This document shows, in pieces, positions 42,620 to 51,833 of a stretch of DNA of 64,000 nucleotides. A model generated the notes under the pieces. The model did not search any database, had not been told where the DNA came from, and worked only from the letters and a program-made list of their open reading frames with translations. Source of the stretch: WTFY01 sp965214675 (GTDB taxonomy: Bacteria > Pseudomonadota > Gammaproteobacteria > UBA4575). The stretch is from NCBI GenBank assembly GCA_965214675.1, contig OZ243969.1:124001-188000 (forward strand). Direction: 5' to 3'. Every line of letters begins with the position of its first letter. Position 1 is the first letter of the stretch. The translations under genes and the position numbers were made by a program.

Positions 42620-43951
42620 CTACTTATACAGGTAGTCCCGGGTGACTCTGAAGATCACCGGGCTAAGTAAAGCCAAGGCGATCAGGTTGGGGATTGCCAT
42701 AAATCCGTTCATGACATCGGCAAGCAGCCATACCAGATCAAGCTTGATGAGCGAGCCGGTCAGAATTGCGATTACCCACAAGATTCTGTACGGCATGATT
42801 ACGCGCATGCCAAAAATAAATTCAGCACAACGTTCACCGTAATAGCTCCAGCCAAGCAGGGTGGTAAAAGCAAACACTACGAGGCCAATGGTAACAATGT
42901 AATTTCCTCCACTGATCCCTTGCCCATAAGCCAAAGTTGACAGCGAGGCGCCCGTCTCACCACTTGTCCAGGCACCGGTCAACAGGATCACCAGTGCTGT
43001 CATTGTGCAGACAATCAGGGTATCGATAAATGTACCGAGCATACCGATCATGCCTTGGCGTACGGGATCATCTGTCTGCGCTGCGGCATGCGCGATCGGC
43101 GCACTTCCCAGGCCCGCCTCATTCGAGAATATGCCGCGTGCGACACCAAAACGGATGGCAGCGACAACGGCGGCGCCCGCAAACCCCCCGGTAGCGGCCG
43201 TACCACTGAACGCACTGGTAAAGATCAGACCCAGGGCTTCGTCGACCTGCCCAAAATTCGCGAAAATGACGATGAGTGAGCCCAGTATGTAAGCGATGGC
43301 CATGATGGGGACGAGCTTGCCTGCAACCACACCGATGCGCTTGACTCCTCCGAGGATTACAAGACCGACCAGTATGGCCAGCACAACACCTGTCAAGAGC
43401 GGGCTGATTCCAAAGTTGGACTGCAGGGCATCAGAGACAGAATTGGACTGCACCATGTTGCCTATGCCGAAGGCTGCAATTGTGCCAAACAGCGCAAACA
43501 AAAAGCCCAGCCATTTCCAGTTTTCACCCAGACCATTCTTGATGTAGTACATCGGGCCACCCACCCGTCGGCCTTGCTCATCCACTTCCCTGTACTTGAC
43601 TGCCAGCACGGCCTCTCCATATTTTGTCGCCATACCGAACAGTGCGGTTACCCACATCCAGAATATCGCGCCAGGCCCCCCAAGAAAGATGGCAGTAGCT
43701 ACACCGGCAATGTTTCCCGTACCGATCGTTGCCGAAAGTGCTGTCATCAGTGCCTGGAAGGGACTGATCTCTCCCTGGTCCTTATCGGCCTTTCCGGACA
43801 ACAGCAGCGAGAAGCCAAGGCCGATTTTTCGCCATGGAATCAGCTTCAGACCAAGTGTCAGATAGACACCGACTCCCAGAAGGAGAGTCAACATTACAGG
43901 ACCCCAGATGAAGCTGCTTAACTGCCCGAGAAGTGTATGTAGAGTTTCCAT
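42620..43951 (-). CDS. Alanine/glycine:cation symporter (AGCS family)
   Basis: This 443-residue inner-membrane protein has about ten hydrophobic helices and the AGCS family signatures GTGNIAGVATAIFLGGPGAIFWMW and FSNEAGLGSAPIAHAAAQ. It imports alanine or glycine with Na+. The ATG at 43951 directly follows GGAGGCGCA, so the frame's upstream part to 43987 is left out. No glycine riboswitch is visible in the 176-nt gap shared with the divergent egtD gene. Confidence 0.93.
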   Translation of the reverse strand: METLHTLLGQLSSFIWGPVMLTLLLGVGVYLTLGLKLIPWRKIGLGFSLLLSGKADKDQGEISPFQALMTALSATIGTGNIAGVATAIFLGGPGAIFWMWVTALFGMATKYGEAVLAVKYREVDEQGRRVGGPMYYIKNGLGENWKWLGFLFALFGTIAAFGIGNMVQSNSVSDALQSNFGISPLLTGVVLAILVGLVILGGVKRIGVVAGKLVPIMAIAYILGSLIVIFANFGQVDEALGLIFTSAFSGTAATGGFAGAAVVAAIRFGVARGIFSNEAGLGSAPIAHAAAQTDDPVRQGMIGMLGTFIDTLIVCTMTALVILLTGAWTSGETGASLSTLAYGQGISGGNYIVTIGLVVFAFTTLLGWSYYGERCAEFIFGMRVIMPYRILWVIAILTGSLIKLDLVWLLADVMNGFMAIPNLIALALLSPVIFRVTRDYLYK

Positions 43952-44127
43952 TGCGCCTCCTGCCATGCGTGCATCATTGAATTTCAACAGTGCTCGGCAA
44001 AGCGTGAGTTCCCCATGATTGGTCGTATATATCAGTACCTATCATGTACGGTATTGTCAGCACAATCTGTCCACTCCGATCAGACAGCTCTGCTTGCAAT
44101 GCTACTCTGAAATCGAGAGTATATCTA

Positions 44128-45120
44128 ATGGACATGGACTTCCCTCACCAGCAGTTTCAAATCAGGGTGCTGTCCTGCAGGGATGCAATGAAAGCCTTAA
44201 GACATGATGTTCTAAAGGGCATGATGTCAGCGCCGCGCAGTCTGCCGCCAAAATACTTCTATGATGAAACGGGCTCGAGGCTGTTCGATGCGATCTGCAA
44301 GACCCGGCACTATTACCTGACCCGCACCGAGTCTGCATTGTTGGAGAAACATGCGGATGACATCATTGCGGCCGTGCAGCCGCAGGCATGTGTGGAGCTT
44401 GGTGCGGGGAGTTCGGTGAAAACGGAATTTCTGCTTTCCAGGCTGGTGGCGGGATCACGGCAGGCGAACTATGTACCCATCGATGTATGCGAGGAAGTGC
44501 TGATCGAATCGGCCGGGCGCTTGCTGCATCGTTATCCGCAGTTGCACATTGAGGCTTTGGCAGGTGAATACCTGACCGCCATACGCGACCTGCCCAACCT
44601 CGAAGGACCCGTCCTGTTCATTTTTATCGGCAGCTCGATCGGTAATTTTTCAGCGTCTGAGTCTATGGAACTTCTATCCAGGGTAGCCGACATCATGGCC
44701 CCCGGGGATGCTATTTTACTGGGCGTGGACCGGGTAAAGAATAAAGAGGTTCTTGAACAGGCCTATGATGATGATGAAGGGATTACCGCACAGTTCAATC
44801 TGAATGTGCTGAACGTGCTGAACACCCGCCTTCAAGGAAATTTCAGGCTTGAGAATTTCTCGCACCGCGCGGTCTATCAGGAAACGAAGGAACAAATCGA
44901 GATGTACCTGGTTGCCAAGCAAGACCAACGGGTTGCACTGGAGGGTCTTGGCGAGACCCTCCAGATTCAGGCGGGCGAGGCAATCCTTACGGAAATCAGT
45001 CGAAAATACACCCGTACCTCCATACAGCACCTGCTTGCAGGAAGCGGCCTCGCCGAACACAGCCACTTTGTAGCGGACGATGAATATTTCTCACTGGTGC
45101 TTGCGCAGGCACAGAAATAG
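44128..45120 (+). CDS. egtD: L-histidine N-alpha-methyltransferase EgtD
   Basis: EgtD trimethylates histidine to hercynine with SAM, the first step to ergothioneine. The 330-residue protein has the family N-terminus SAPRSLPPKYFYDETGSRLFDAI, the SAM site CVELGAGSSVKTEFLL and FIFIGSSIGNFSASESMELL. The ATG at 44128 with an upstream GAGAG matches the family; the frame opens at 44044. No egtB, egtC or egtE gene is present here, so either the later steps are encoded elsewhere or hercynine is the end product. Confidence 0.92.
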   Translation: MDMDFPHQQFQIRVLSCRDAMKALRHDVLKGMMSAPRSLPPKYFYDETGSRLFDAICKTRHYYLTRTESALLEKHADDIIAAVQPQACVELGAGSSVKTEFLLSRLVAGSRQANYVPIDVCEEVLIESAGRLLHRYPQLHIEALAGEYLTAIRDLPNLEGPVLFIFIGSSIGNFSASESMELLSRVADIMAPGDAILLGVDRVKNKEVLEQAYDDDEGITAQFNLNVLNVLNTRLQGNFRLENFSHRAVYQETKEQIEMYLVAKQDQRVALEGLGETLQIQAGEAILTEISRKYTRTSIQHLLAGSGLAEHSHFVADDEYFSLVLAQAQK

Positions 45121-45141
45121 TCCGGACAGTGTGCTGCCCCC

Positions 45142-46044
45142 TCAGCTCATCAGCAGTTCCAGCAGCGCTTTTTGCGCGTGGAGCCGATTTTCAGCCTCAT
45201 CCCACACTACGCTTTGCGGCCCGTTCAGGACCCCTTCCGTGACTTCCTCATCCCGGTGAGCCGGCAGGCAGTGCATGAACAGCGCATCTTTGCTTGCAAG
45301 TTTCATCAGTGACTCGTTCACCTGGTACGCTTTGAAGACACCCAGTCTTTCATCGGCCTCCTGTTCCTGCCCCATGCTTGCCCAGACATCGGTGACGACC
45401 AAATCGGCTTGCTCAACCGCGGTTGCAGCATCGCAAACCAGGCGGATGCGTTCACCTGCAGGCTTCAGTACGGCCGTTTTGGGGGAATACTTTTCAGGAC
45501 AGGCAATATTCAGGCGGAAGTCGAACTGGCGGGCTGCATTGATGTACGAATGGCACATGTTGTTGCCATCGCCCACCCAGGCCACCGTGGCCCCGCGGAT
45601 GCTGCCCCTGTGCTCCAGCCAGGTCTGCATATCGGCCAGCAGTTGACACGGATGATACAGATCGGTGAGGCCATTGATGACAGGTACCGAGGAATGCTCG
45701 GCAAACTTCGTGACGTTGTCATGTTCATAGGTGCGGATCATGACGGCATCCACCATTCTGGATAAAACCCGCGCACTGTCTTCAATGGGTTCACCCCTTC
45801 CGAATTGGGTGTCGCGGGGTGATAAAAATAGTGCCTGGCCCCCCAGTTGAATCATGCCCGCCTCAAAAGACACACGGGTGCGTGTCGAGGACTTGTCAAA
45901 AATCATAGCCAGGGTCTTGTGCGAAAGCGGGGCATGAGTCTGTCCGGCCTTCAGCCATTTTTTGAGCTCAATCGCCCGCATCAGCAGATTCTCCAATGCC
46001 TCTGAAGGCAGGTCCAGCAGGCTGAGGAAATGGTGCGCGCTCAT
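45142..46044 (-). CDS. argF: Ornithine carbamoyltransferase
   Basis: ArgF makes citrulline from ornithine and carbamoyl phosphate. The 300-residue protein has the carbamoyl phosphate loop KSSTRTRVSFEAGM, the HPCQ-type motif in LYHPCQLLADMQTWLE and HCLPAHRDEEV near the C-terminus, all typical of OTCases. The start overlaps the argD stop by 4 nt. argG, the next enzyme, is 6.5 kb away on the other strand at 52546. Confidence 0.96.
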   Translation of the reverse strand: MSAHHFLSLLDLPSEALENLLMRAIELKKWLKAGQTHAPLSHKTLAMIFDKSSTRTRVSFEAGMIQLGGQALFLSPRDTQFGRGEPIEDSARVLSRMVDAVMIRTYEHDNVTKFAEHSSVPVINGLTDLYHPCQLLADMQTWLEHRGSIRGATVAWVGDGNNMCHSYINAARQFDFRLNIACPEKYSPKTAVLKPAGERIRLVCDAATAVEQADLVVTDVWASMGQEQEADERLGVFKAYQVNESLMKLASKDALFMHCLPAHRDEEVTEGVLNGPQSVVWDEAENRLHAQKALLELLMS

Positions 46045-47252
46045 GGCAAGGCACCGTTCACTGGCTTGTCTGTTTCAGCAAAACGCCCGATGCAGTCAGC
46101 CAGGACACTGATGGCCCAATCGGCATGCTCTTGTTCCATGATCAGGGGTGGTAGCAACCGGACGACGCAACCGGCCGTCACGTTGACCAGTAACTTTTGC
46201 TCCAGGCACAGGTCCACCAGCGTACTGCAGGGCTGTGCCATTTCTATCCCGAGGATCAGGCCTTTGCCGCGAACTTCCTTGACACAGGACTGGCCGGATA
46301 GTTTTTCCCGAAGTGCGCTGAGCATAGAGTCCCCGAGTTCGCGCGCCCTGGTGCACAAGTTCTGGCTCTCGATCGTGTCCAGTGTAGCCAGTGCGGCCCG
46401 GCAGGCCAGCGGGTTTCCGCCGAACGTGGAGCCGTGGGAACCGGGCGAGAATAGCCCGGCAACCTGCTGTCTTGCCAGACACACGCCGATCGGCACCCCA
46501 TTACCCAGGCCCTTGGCCGTGACCACAATGTCTGGACCCACTCCTTCGTGCTGGTAGCAAAACCACTCTCCAGTGCGCCCATTGCCTGTCTGTACCTCAT
46601 CGAGGATCAGTAAGGCACCGTGATGGTCACACAGTTCACGAAGTCCAGCCAGATAACCGGGTGCGGGGATGTTGATCCCGCCTTCACACTGGATCGGTTC
46701 AACCAAAACAGCACCGCCCCTCGGGCTTGCCTCGAGTACGGCTTGTACGGCCTCAAGGTTGTCATAGGGCACATGCACAAACCCGGGTACCAAAGGATCA
46801 AATCCTGTCTGGAATGCCGGGTTTCCTGTTGCTGACAGCGCTGCAAGGGTGCGGCCATGGAAGCTGTTTTCGGTCACAATGACGGGTGCATTCGGCGCTT
46901 TATTGTCATGCGCATGCAAGCGAGCGAGCTTGATCGCCGCTTCATTGGCCTCGGCACCTGAGTTGCAGAAGAATGCGGCATCCATCCCCGACAGCTGGCA
47001 AAGTCGTGCAGCCAGTTTTTCCTGCAACGGGATCGTATAGAGGTTGGAGGTATGAACAAGGTGTGCACTTTGTTCGGCAATGGCAGCGGATACGGCCGGG
47101 TGCGCATGTCCCAGGCCACACACTGCAAACCCTGACAATGCATCAAGATAGCGGTCTTCATCCTCCGTACCCGGATACAGCCACACACCTTCACCGCGCC
47201 AGAAGGCGATCGGCTTGCGGGCATAGGTGGGCATCAAATGTTTACTGTCCAT
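46041..47252 (-). CDS. argD: Acetylornithine aminotransferase
   Basis: ArgD is a class III PLP aminotransferase producing N-acetylornithine. The 403-residue sequence has FFCNSGAEANEAAIKLARLH, LLILDEVQTGNGRTGEWF and the Schiff-base Lys in VTAKGLGNGVPIG. The ATG at 47252 is preferred over a GTG 3 nt upstream. With argF directly downstream it forms a two-gene arginine operon. A small palindromic hairpin lies in the 145-nt region upstream. Confidence 0.95.
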   Translation of the reverse strand: MDSKHLMPTYARKPIAFWRGEGVWLYPGTEDEDRYLDALSGFAVCGLGHAHPAVSAAIAEQSAHLVHTSNLYTIPLQEKLAARLCQLSGMDAAFFCNSGAEANEAAIKLARLHAHDNKAPNAPVIVTENSFHGRTLAALSATGNPAFQTGFDPLVPGFVHVPYDNLEAVQAVLEASPRGGAVLVEPIQCEGGINIPAPGYLAGLRELCDHHGALLILDEVQTGNGRTGEWFCYQHEGVGPDIVVTAKGLGNGVPIGVCLARQQVAGLFSPGSHGSTFGGNPLACRAALATLDTIESQNLCTRARELGDSMLSALREKLSGQSCVKEVRGKGLILGIEMAQPCSTLVDLCLEQKLLVNVTAGCVVRLLPPLIMEQEHADWAISVLADCIGRFAETDKPVNGALP

Positions 47253-47326
47253 CACGGTCTGTCACATTGTCATTCATATAAATTAAAAACGGCAGCCACG
47301 AGGGCCGCCGGGGATGCTTGCTTGTA

Positions 47327-47351
47327 CTTTTGCCTGAGCGCTCAGCAAAAG
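47327..47351. terminator. Hairpin upstream of argD, beyond the PuuD-like gene
   Basis: CTTTTGC, one unpaired C, and the palindrome TGAGCGCTCA, followed by GCAAAAG, fold into a 12-bp stem with a bulge and almost no loop. It lies 47 nt beyond the stop of the PuuD-like gene on the minus strand and could end its transcript before argD. There is no long T run. Confidence 0.4.
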
Positions 47352-47397
47352 CTGGGTTTGGACCGCAGGTCAGGCGTTACCTGGGGTCCTCCATATA

Positions 47398-47982
47398 TCA
47401 GATAAAGAACCCATGACCGAAAGCGACCATGCATGCCAGCATGGGGATTGAAAGGAGGGTATTGGTCCGCGAAGCCATGAAAGCCACCTGTTTCGCCTTT
47501 GCCTTTTCGTCATCACTCGCCTGCACCATGCCCAGCACTTTTTTCTGGTTGGGCCAGATCAACACCCAGACGTTGAAGATCATGATCGTGCCGAGCCACG
47601 CACCGACACCAATGGCGGAGACCCCTTCCGTTGCAAAAAAGTGCGTGGTAAATCCGCCGACATACTCAAGTGCCCAGGCTCCCGTGAGCCAGGTAACGAC
47701 CGCTCCCCAGCGAAACCAAAGGAGTGCGCGCGGTGCCACATACTTGCCTATCGCCGCCGGCCCGGGACCGGACTGGTCCGAGGCAGCCTCGCCCATGGCA
47801 GGGACCTGTACGAAATTGAAGTAGTACAGCAAACCGATCCAGACGATGCCTGCCAGTACGTGTAGCCAAACAACCAGTGACCATGTGACCAGTTCAACTG
47901 CTGGAGCAAAGCCAAGGCCAATCAAAATTGCAACAATTACGCCGGCAATGATCGTACCTGGAATTGAGTTTAAGGGGTTCAT
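47398..47982 (-). CDS. PuuD-like (urate hydroxylase family) membrane protein lacking cytochrome c domain
   Basis: The 194-residue protein has about five membrane helices and the family pattern VVWLHVLAGIVWIGLLYYFNFVQVP near the N-terminus, where a conserved His occurs, as in PuuD (PF06181). Full PuuD proteins are twice as long and end in a cytochrome c domain; this one stops after the membrane part and has no CXXCH. Short family members of unknown function are common, so urate oxidation cannot be assumed. It is divergent from hyuB across 117 nt. Confidence 0.78.
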   Translation of the reverse strand: MNPLNSIPGTIIAGVIVAILIGLGFAPAVELVTWSLVVWLHVLAGIVWIGLLYYFNFVQVPAMGEAASDQSGPGPAAIGKYVAPRALLWFRWGAVVTWLTGAWALEYVGGFTTHFFATEGVSAIGVGAWLGTIMIFNVWVLIWPNQKKVLGMVQASDDEKAKAKQVAFMASRTNTLLSIPMLACMVAFGHGFFI

Positions 47983-48099
47983 GCAATACTCCTTGTATAA
48001 AAGCGTTCAGCTGACTGTTCGGGACAGTGGTTTTGACTTATCGTACAAGGGTAATTATAACGAATCCGCCTGCCAAACTTAACCATTTATTGGAGTGTC

Positions 48100-49635
48100 A
48101 TGAACCCGATTGAACTCAGCATCTTTGCCCGCAGGATCGATGCCGTGTGTGAAGAGATGGGCGCCCAGTTGCGTTTTGCTGCCTTTTCACCGAATATCCG
48201 CGACCGTCTGGATTTCTCCTGTGCCGTGTTCGATGCCGGTGGCGGACTGTGCGCCCAGGCGGCACACATTCCGGTGCATCTGGGCAGCATGGCCTATGCC
48301 ATGCGGCAGATTATCATGCAAAGGACGTGGGCACCCGGGGACTTCATTGCCCTGAATGACCCTTATCTTGGTGGCACCCATTTGCCCGATGTGACGGTGG
48401 TCTGCCCCGTGTTCGTACAGGGCAAACTGCTGGGCTTTGTGGCAAATCGAGCACATCATGCGGATATCGGTGCGGATACGCCGGGCTCGATGCCGGTCTC
48501 GACAGACCTGTCGCAGGAGGGGCTGATCATTGCACCAACCTGCATTGGCCGTCATGGAGAAATCGATCAACAGGTCATCGTCGAGCTGTTCTGCGATGCG
48601 AGGAACCTGCGGGATACGCTGGGAGACATGGCAGCTCAGTGCAGTGCGAACCAGCGGGGCATCCAGCGCTTGCAGGAACTGATTGAAAGGACAGGCAGGG
48701 AGCAGTTTTCGGGGGCCTTGCAGCAGCTCAATGACTATGGACAGCAGATTGCCTGCTCCATGATTGCCAAGATTCCAAACGGCACCTACACCTTCACGGA
48801 TTACATGGACGATGATGGACAGGGCGTTACCGACCTGGCAATTTCGGTTTCGCTTTGCGTGGGCGATGATGTCATCGAAGCGGACTTCACCGGCACAGCC
48901 GCGCAGGCCAGTGGCAATATCAACTGTCCCCTGTCGGTGACAGCTGCGGCCGTGTTTTACGTTTTCCGGTGCCTGATGCCAAACGAGACACCGGCCTGTG
49001 CCGGAAGTTTTTCCCCGATCAGGCTCAAGGTGCCTGCGGCTTCCTTGTTAAATGCGAAGCGTCCGGCTGCGGTGGCAGCGGGCAACGTGGAGACCAGTTC
49101 GCGCATTGTGGATGTGGTCCTGGGGGCCCTGAGCCAGGCGCTGCCCGATGCTATTCCGGCATGCAGTCAAGGTACAATGAACAATCTTGCCCTTGGCAGT
49201 TCAAAGGGGGCACGCTGGGGTTACTATGAAACCATCGCCGGTGGCATGGGAGGCTCGAAAAATTTCTCTGGTCTGTCGGCCGTGCAGACACACATGACCA
49301 ACACACAAAATACACCCGTCGAGGTTCTGGAGATCAATTATCCATTGCGCGTCAGGCGCTATGCCATCCGTTACGGCTCGGGTGGTCCGGGCAAGCATCG
49401 TGGCGGGGACGGCATGGTCCGGGAATTCGAATTCCTGGAACCCTCGACATTTACCATCCTGTCGGAACGGCGCACCCGCAGTCCCTGGGGGCTGAACGGT
49501 GGTCACGAAGGCCAGCCCGGTGCAAATTTCTTCAATGGCGAACGCATGCCCGGGAAGGTCTGTCGGGAGACGCGTGCCGGGGATTGTTTGCGCGTCGAAT
49601 CCCCGGGAGGCGGTGGCTGGGGGCATCCTGGCTGA
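48100..49635 (+). CDS. Hydantoinase B / 5-oxoprolinase beta-type subunit
   Basis: The 511-residue protein belongs to the HyuB family, seen in FSPNIRDRLDFSCAVFDAGG, the conserved DPYLGGTHLPDVTVV and YGSGGPGKHRGGDGMVREFE near the end. HyuB normally works with HyuA in ATP-dependent ring opening of hydantoins, 5-oxoproline or in acetone carboxylase relatives. No hyuA gene flanks it. A TGGAG site precedes the ATG. It ends 6 nt before the amidotransferase gene, which may be co-transcribed. Confidence 0.88.
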   Translation: MNPIELSIFARRIDAVCEEMGAQLRFAAFSPNIRDRLDFSCAVFDAGGGLCAQAAHIPVHLGSMAYAMRQIIMQRTWAPGDFIALNDPYLGGTHLPDVTVVCPVFVQGKLLGFVANRAHHADIGADTPGSMPVSTDLSQEGLIIAPTCIGRHGEIDQQVIVELFCDARNLRDTLGDMAAQCSANQRGIQRLQELIERTGREQFSGALQQLNDYGQQIACSMIAKIPNGTYTFTDYMDDDGQGVTDLAISVSLCVGDDVIEADFTGTAAQASGNINCPLSVTAAAVFYVFRCLMPNETPACAGSFSPIRLKVPAASLLNAKRPAAVAAGNVETSSRIVDVVLGALSQALPDAIPACSQGTMNNLALGSSKGARWGYYETIAGGMGGSKNFSGLSAVQTHMTNTQNTPVEVLEINYPLRVRRYAIRYGSGGPGKHRGGDGMVREFEFLEPSTFTILSERRTRSPWGLNGGHEGQPGANFFNGERMPGKVCRETRAGDCLRVESPGGGGWGHPG

Positions 49636-49641
49636 ATTCTG

Positions 49642-51429
49642 ATGTGTGGAATCTGCGGCGAACTGCGACTGGATGACAGCGAACCCGATCCGGGTACGAT
49701 CAATGGCATGCTGCGGGCACTGAAGCGGCGGGGACCCGATCATGAAGGCAGTTACTATGACAAGGCGGTCGGACTGGGCCACCGGCGCCTGTCCGTCATT
49801 GATCTCTCGCCACGGGCCAACCAGCCGATGTTCGATGCAGGAACACAGCTGGCAATCGTATTCAACGGTGCCATCTACAACTACCCGCAACTGCGTGAAG
49901 AGCTGATCGCACTGGGGCATACATTCCGTTCAACGGGTGATACGGAAGTGATTCTCAAGGCGTATGCGCAGTGGGGGCCTGCCAGCGTCGAAAAGCTTAC
50001 CGGGATGTTTGCCTTTGCAATCTGGGATGTGCGGGCGCACGAATTGTTCCTGGCCCGCGACCGTCTCGGAATCAAGCCCCTTTACTATGTGCAGGGCAAT
50101 GGCTTTTTCCGTTTTGCTTCGAATTCGCAGGCGCTTCTCAGCACGGCTGGCGTGGATACCCGGGTCGATGCAGTGGGTCTGCACCATCATCTGAGCCTGC
50201 ACGGTGTAGTGCCGGCACCCAGGACAATCCTGCGCGGACTGAAAAAATTACCCCCCGGACATGCCCTGAAGGTTGCTGCGAAGGGTGTTCTGGAAATGCG
50301 GGCTTACTGGCAGTTGCATGCCGGAAACCCCGGGGCATCGAAGAGTGAGCGTGAATGGCAGCATGAAATCCAAGTGGCACTGAGCAACGCCGTGGAGAAG
50401 CGACTGCATGTTGCCGATGTGCCGGTAGGGGTGCTGCTGTCAGGGGGCCTTGATTCCAGTTTGCTGGTCGGTCTGTTGGCTCAGGCTGGAGTGTCGGACA
50501 TCCAGACCTACTCGGTGGGCTTTGAGGACCAGCCCGAGGAGCCCGGCAATGAGTTCGAGTATTCGGATTCGGTCGCCGGACATTTTTCCACCCGCCATCA
50601 CAAGTTCTACATAGATAATCATGAAGTACTCGAGCGTCTGCCCGAAGCCGTGGAGCAAATGGCAGAGCCCATGGTGGGTCAGGATGCGATTGCGTTTTAC
50701 CTGCTGGCAGAACAGGTTAGCCAACACATATCCGTGGTCCAGTCCGGCCAAGGCGCCGATGAGGTCTTCGGTGGATACTTCTGGTATCCGAGAATGCAGG
50801 CTGAAGCATCGTTCAGCACCGAGAGTTTTGCCAGGCACTATTTTGATCGCAGCCATGCGGAAATGCAGGACACGCTGCACGAGGATCTGGTCAGTGAGGA
50901 CTTCACCTCGCAAACGGTTCAGCACCTGCTCGAGCGTGCCGGCACGCAAGAGTTTGTCCGTGCCGTGCTGCACATGGATGTCACCACCCTCGTGGTCGAT
51001 GACCCTGTGAAGCGTGTCGACAACATGACCATGGCTCATGGGCTGGAGGCCCGGGTGCCCTTCCTGGACCACGAGCTGGTGGAGCTGGCCATGCAGATGC
51101 CGGTTCGATACAAGCTGGCACAGGGAGGGAAGTATATTCTCAAGCAAATCGCCCGGGACCTGTTGCCAGCGAAGGTCATTGATCGCGAAAAGGGTTATTT
51201 TCCCGTACCCGCGCTGAAATATATCCGTGGGGAATTCGTCGAATTCATGCGCACCGTACTGCATTCGCAGGCGTGCATACAACGCCAGTTGTACCGGCGC
51301 GACTATGTCGACACCCTGCTCGCACAGCCCGAGCAGTACATGACTCCACTTCGGGGCAGCAAGCTGTGGCACCTGGCCCTGCTCGAGCTCTGGATGCAGC
51401 GCAATGTGGATAGGACCCTTGTCAGTTGA
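49642..51429 (+). CDS. Asparagine synthase-like amidotransferase, probably N-acetylglutaminylglutamine amide forming
   Basis: The 595-residue protein has the N-terminal glutaminase with nucleophile Cys2 (MCGICGELRLDD) and the C-terminal ATP-pyrophosphatase synthase domain with GVLLSGGLDSSLLVGLL and SGQGADEVFGGYFWYP. Overall sequence, especially RGPDHEGSYYDKAVGLGHRR and GVVPAPRTILRGLKKLPPGH, resembles the amidotransferase that makes the osmolyte N-acetylglutaminylglutamine amide. Its usual partner, the ngg dipeptide synthetase, is not adjacent. Ordinary AsnB function is the alternative. It lies between hyuB and grxD. Confidence 0.82.
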   Translation: MCGICGELRLDDSEPDPGTINGMLRALKRRGPDHEGSYYDKAVGLGHRRLSVIDLSPRANQPMFDAGTQLAIVFNGAIYNYPQLREELIALGHTFRSTGDTEVILKAYAQWGPASVEKLTGMFAFAIWDVRAHELFLARDRLGIKPLYYVQGNGFFRFASNSQALLSTAGVDTRVDAVGLHHHLSLHGVVPAPRTILRGLKKLPPGHALKVAAKGVLEMRAYWQLHAGNPGASKSEREWQHEIQVALSNAVEKRLHVADVPVGVLLSGGLDSSLLVGLLAQAGVSDIQTYSVGFEDQPEEPGNEFEYSDSVAGHFSTRHHKFYIDNHEVLERLPEAVEQMAEPMVGQDAIAFYLLAEQVSQHISVVQSGQGADEVFGGYFWYPRMQAEASFSTESFARHYFDRSHAEMQDTLHEDLVSEDFTSQTVQHLLERAGTQEFVRAVLHMDVTTLVVDDPVKRVDNMTMAHGLEARVPFLDHELVELAMQMPVRYKLAQGGKYILKQIARDLLPAKVIDREKGYFPVPALKYIRGEFVEFMRTVLHSQACIQRQLYRRDYVDTLLAQPEQYMTPLRGSKLWHLALLELWMQRNVDRTLVS

Positions 51430-51446
51430 TTGCCTCACGCTACAAT
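51419..51446 (+). promoter_or_regulatory. Probable sigma70 promoter of grxD
   Basis: TTGTCA (51419-51424), a 16-nt spacer and TACAAT (51441-51446) match the consensus at five of six positions each. It overlaps the end of the amidotransferase gene and lies 39 nt before the grxD ATG. Confidence 0.55.
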
Positions 51447-51484
51447 AGATGTTCACGAATTAAATGTTTTAGGGGAGTAGGGCC

Positions 51485-51805
51485 ATGGATGTACTGGAGC
51501 GAATCAAAGAACAGGTAGAGTCCAATGCGGTTATTCTGTATATGAAAGGCACTCCGCAGATGCCTCAATGCGGTTTTTCAAGCCGTACCGCCGAGGCGCT
51601 CAAGTCCTGCGGTCACGAGTTCGCCTACGTGAATGTCCTGCTGGATCCGGAGATCTTTGAAAACCTGCCCCGCTACGCGGACTGGCCGACGTTCCCGCAA
51701 CTCTATATACAAGGTGAACTGGTCGGGGGATGCGACATTGCCCTGGACCTGCATGAGCGTGGCGAGTTACAGAAAATGGTATCGGCTGCTTCCGGCGGAA
51801 CCTAG
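51485..51805 (+). CDS. grxD: Monothiol glutaredoxin, Grx4 family
   Basis: The 106-residue protein has the CGFS active site in MKGTPQMPQCGFSSRTAEAL and WPTFPQLYIQGELVGGCDI, the glutathione-binding region. Grx4 proteins carry a 2Fe-2S cluster, often together with BolA-type proteins; a BolA/IbaG gene is at 15327. An independent promoter appears upstream. The gene converges on rnt with 28 nt between stops. Confidence 0.95.
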   Translation: MDVLERIKEQVESNAVILYMKGTPQMPQCGFSSRTAEALKSCGHEFAYVNVLLDPEIFENLPRYADWPTFPQLYIQGELVGGCDIALDLHERGELQKMVSAASGGT

Positions 51806-51833
51806 ACGCGGCACCTCTCCGGGGCGCGCGCAT

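Noticed and set aside
43952..44127. Glycine riboswitch upstream of the alanine/glycine symporter
   Set aside because: I looked for the tandem aptamer sequence blocks and did not find them on the minus strand.
50440..51456. Minus-strand open frame of 338 codons opposite the amidotransferase
   Set aside because: Antisense of a well-conserved synthase domain, no recognisable protein features; a side effect of high GC codon use.
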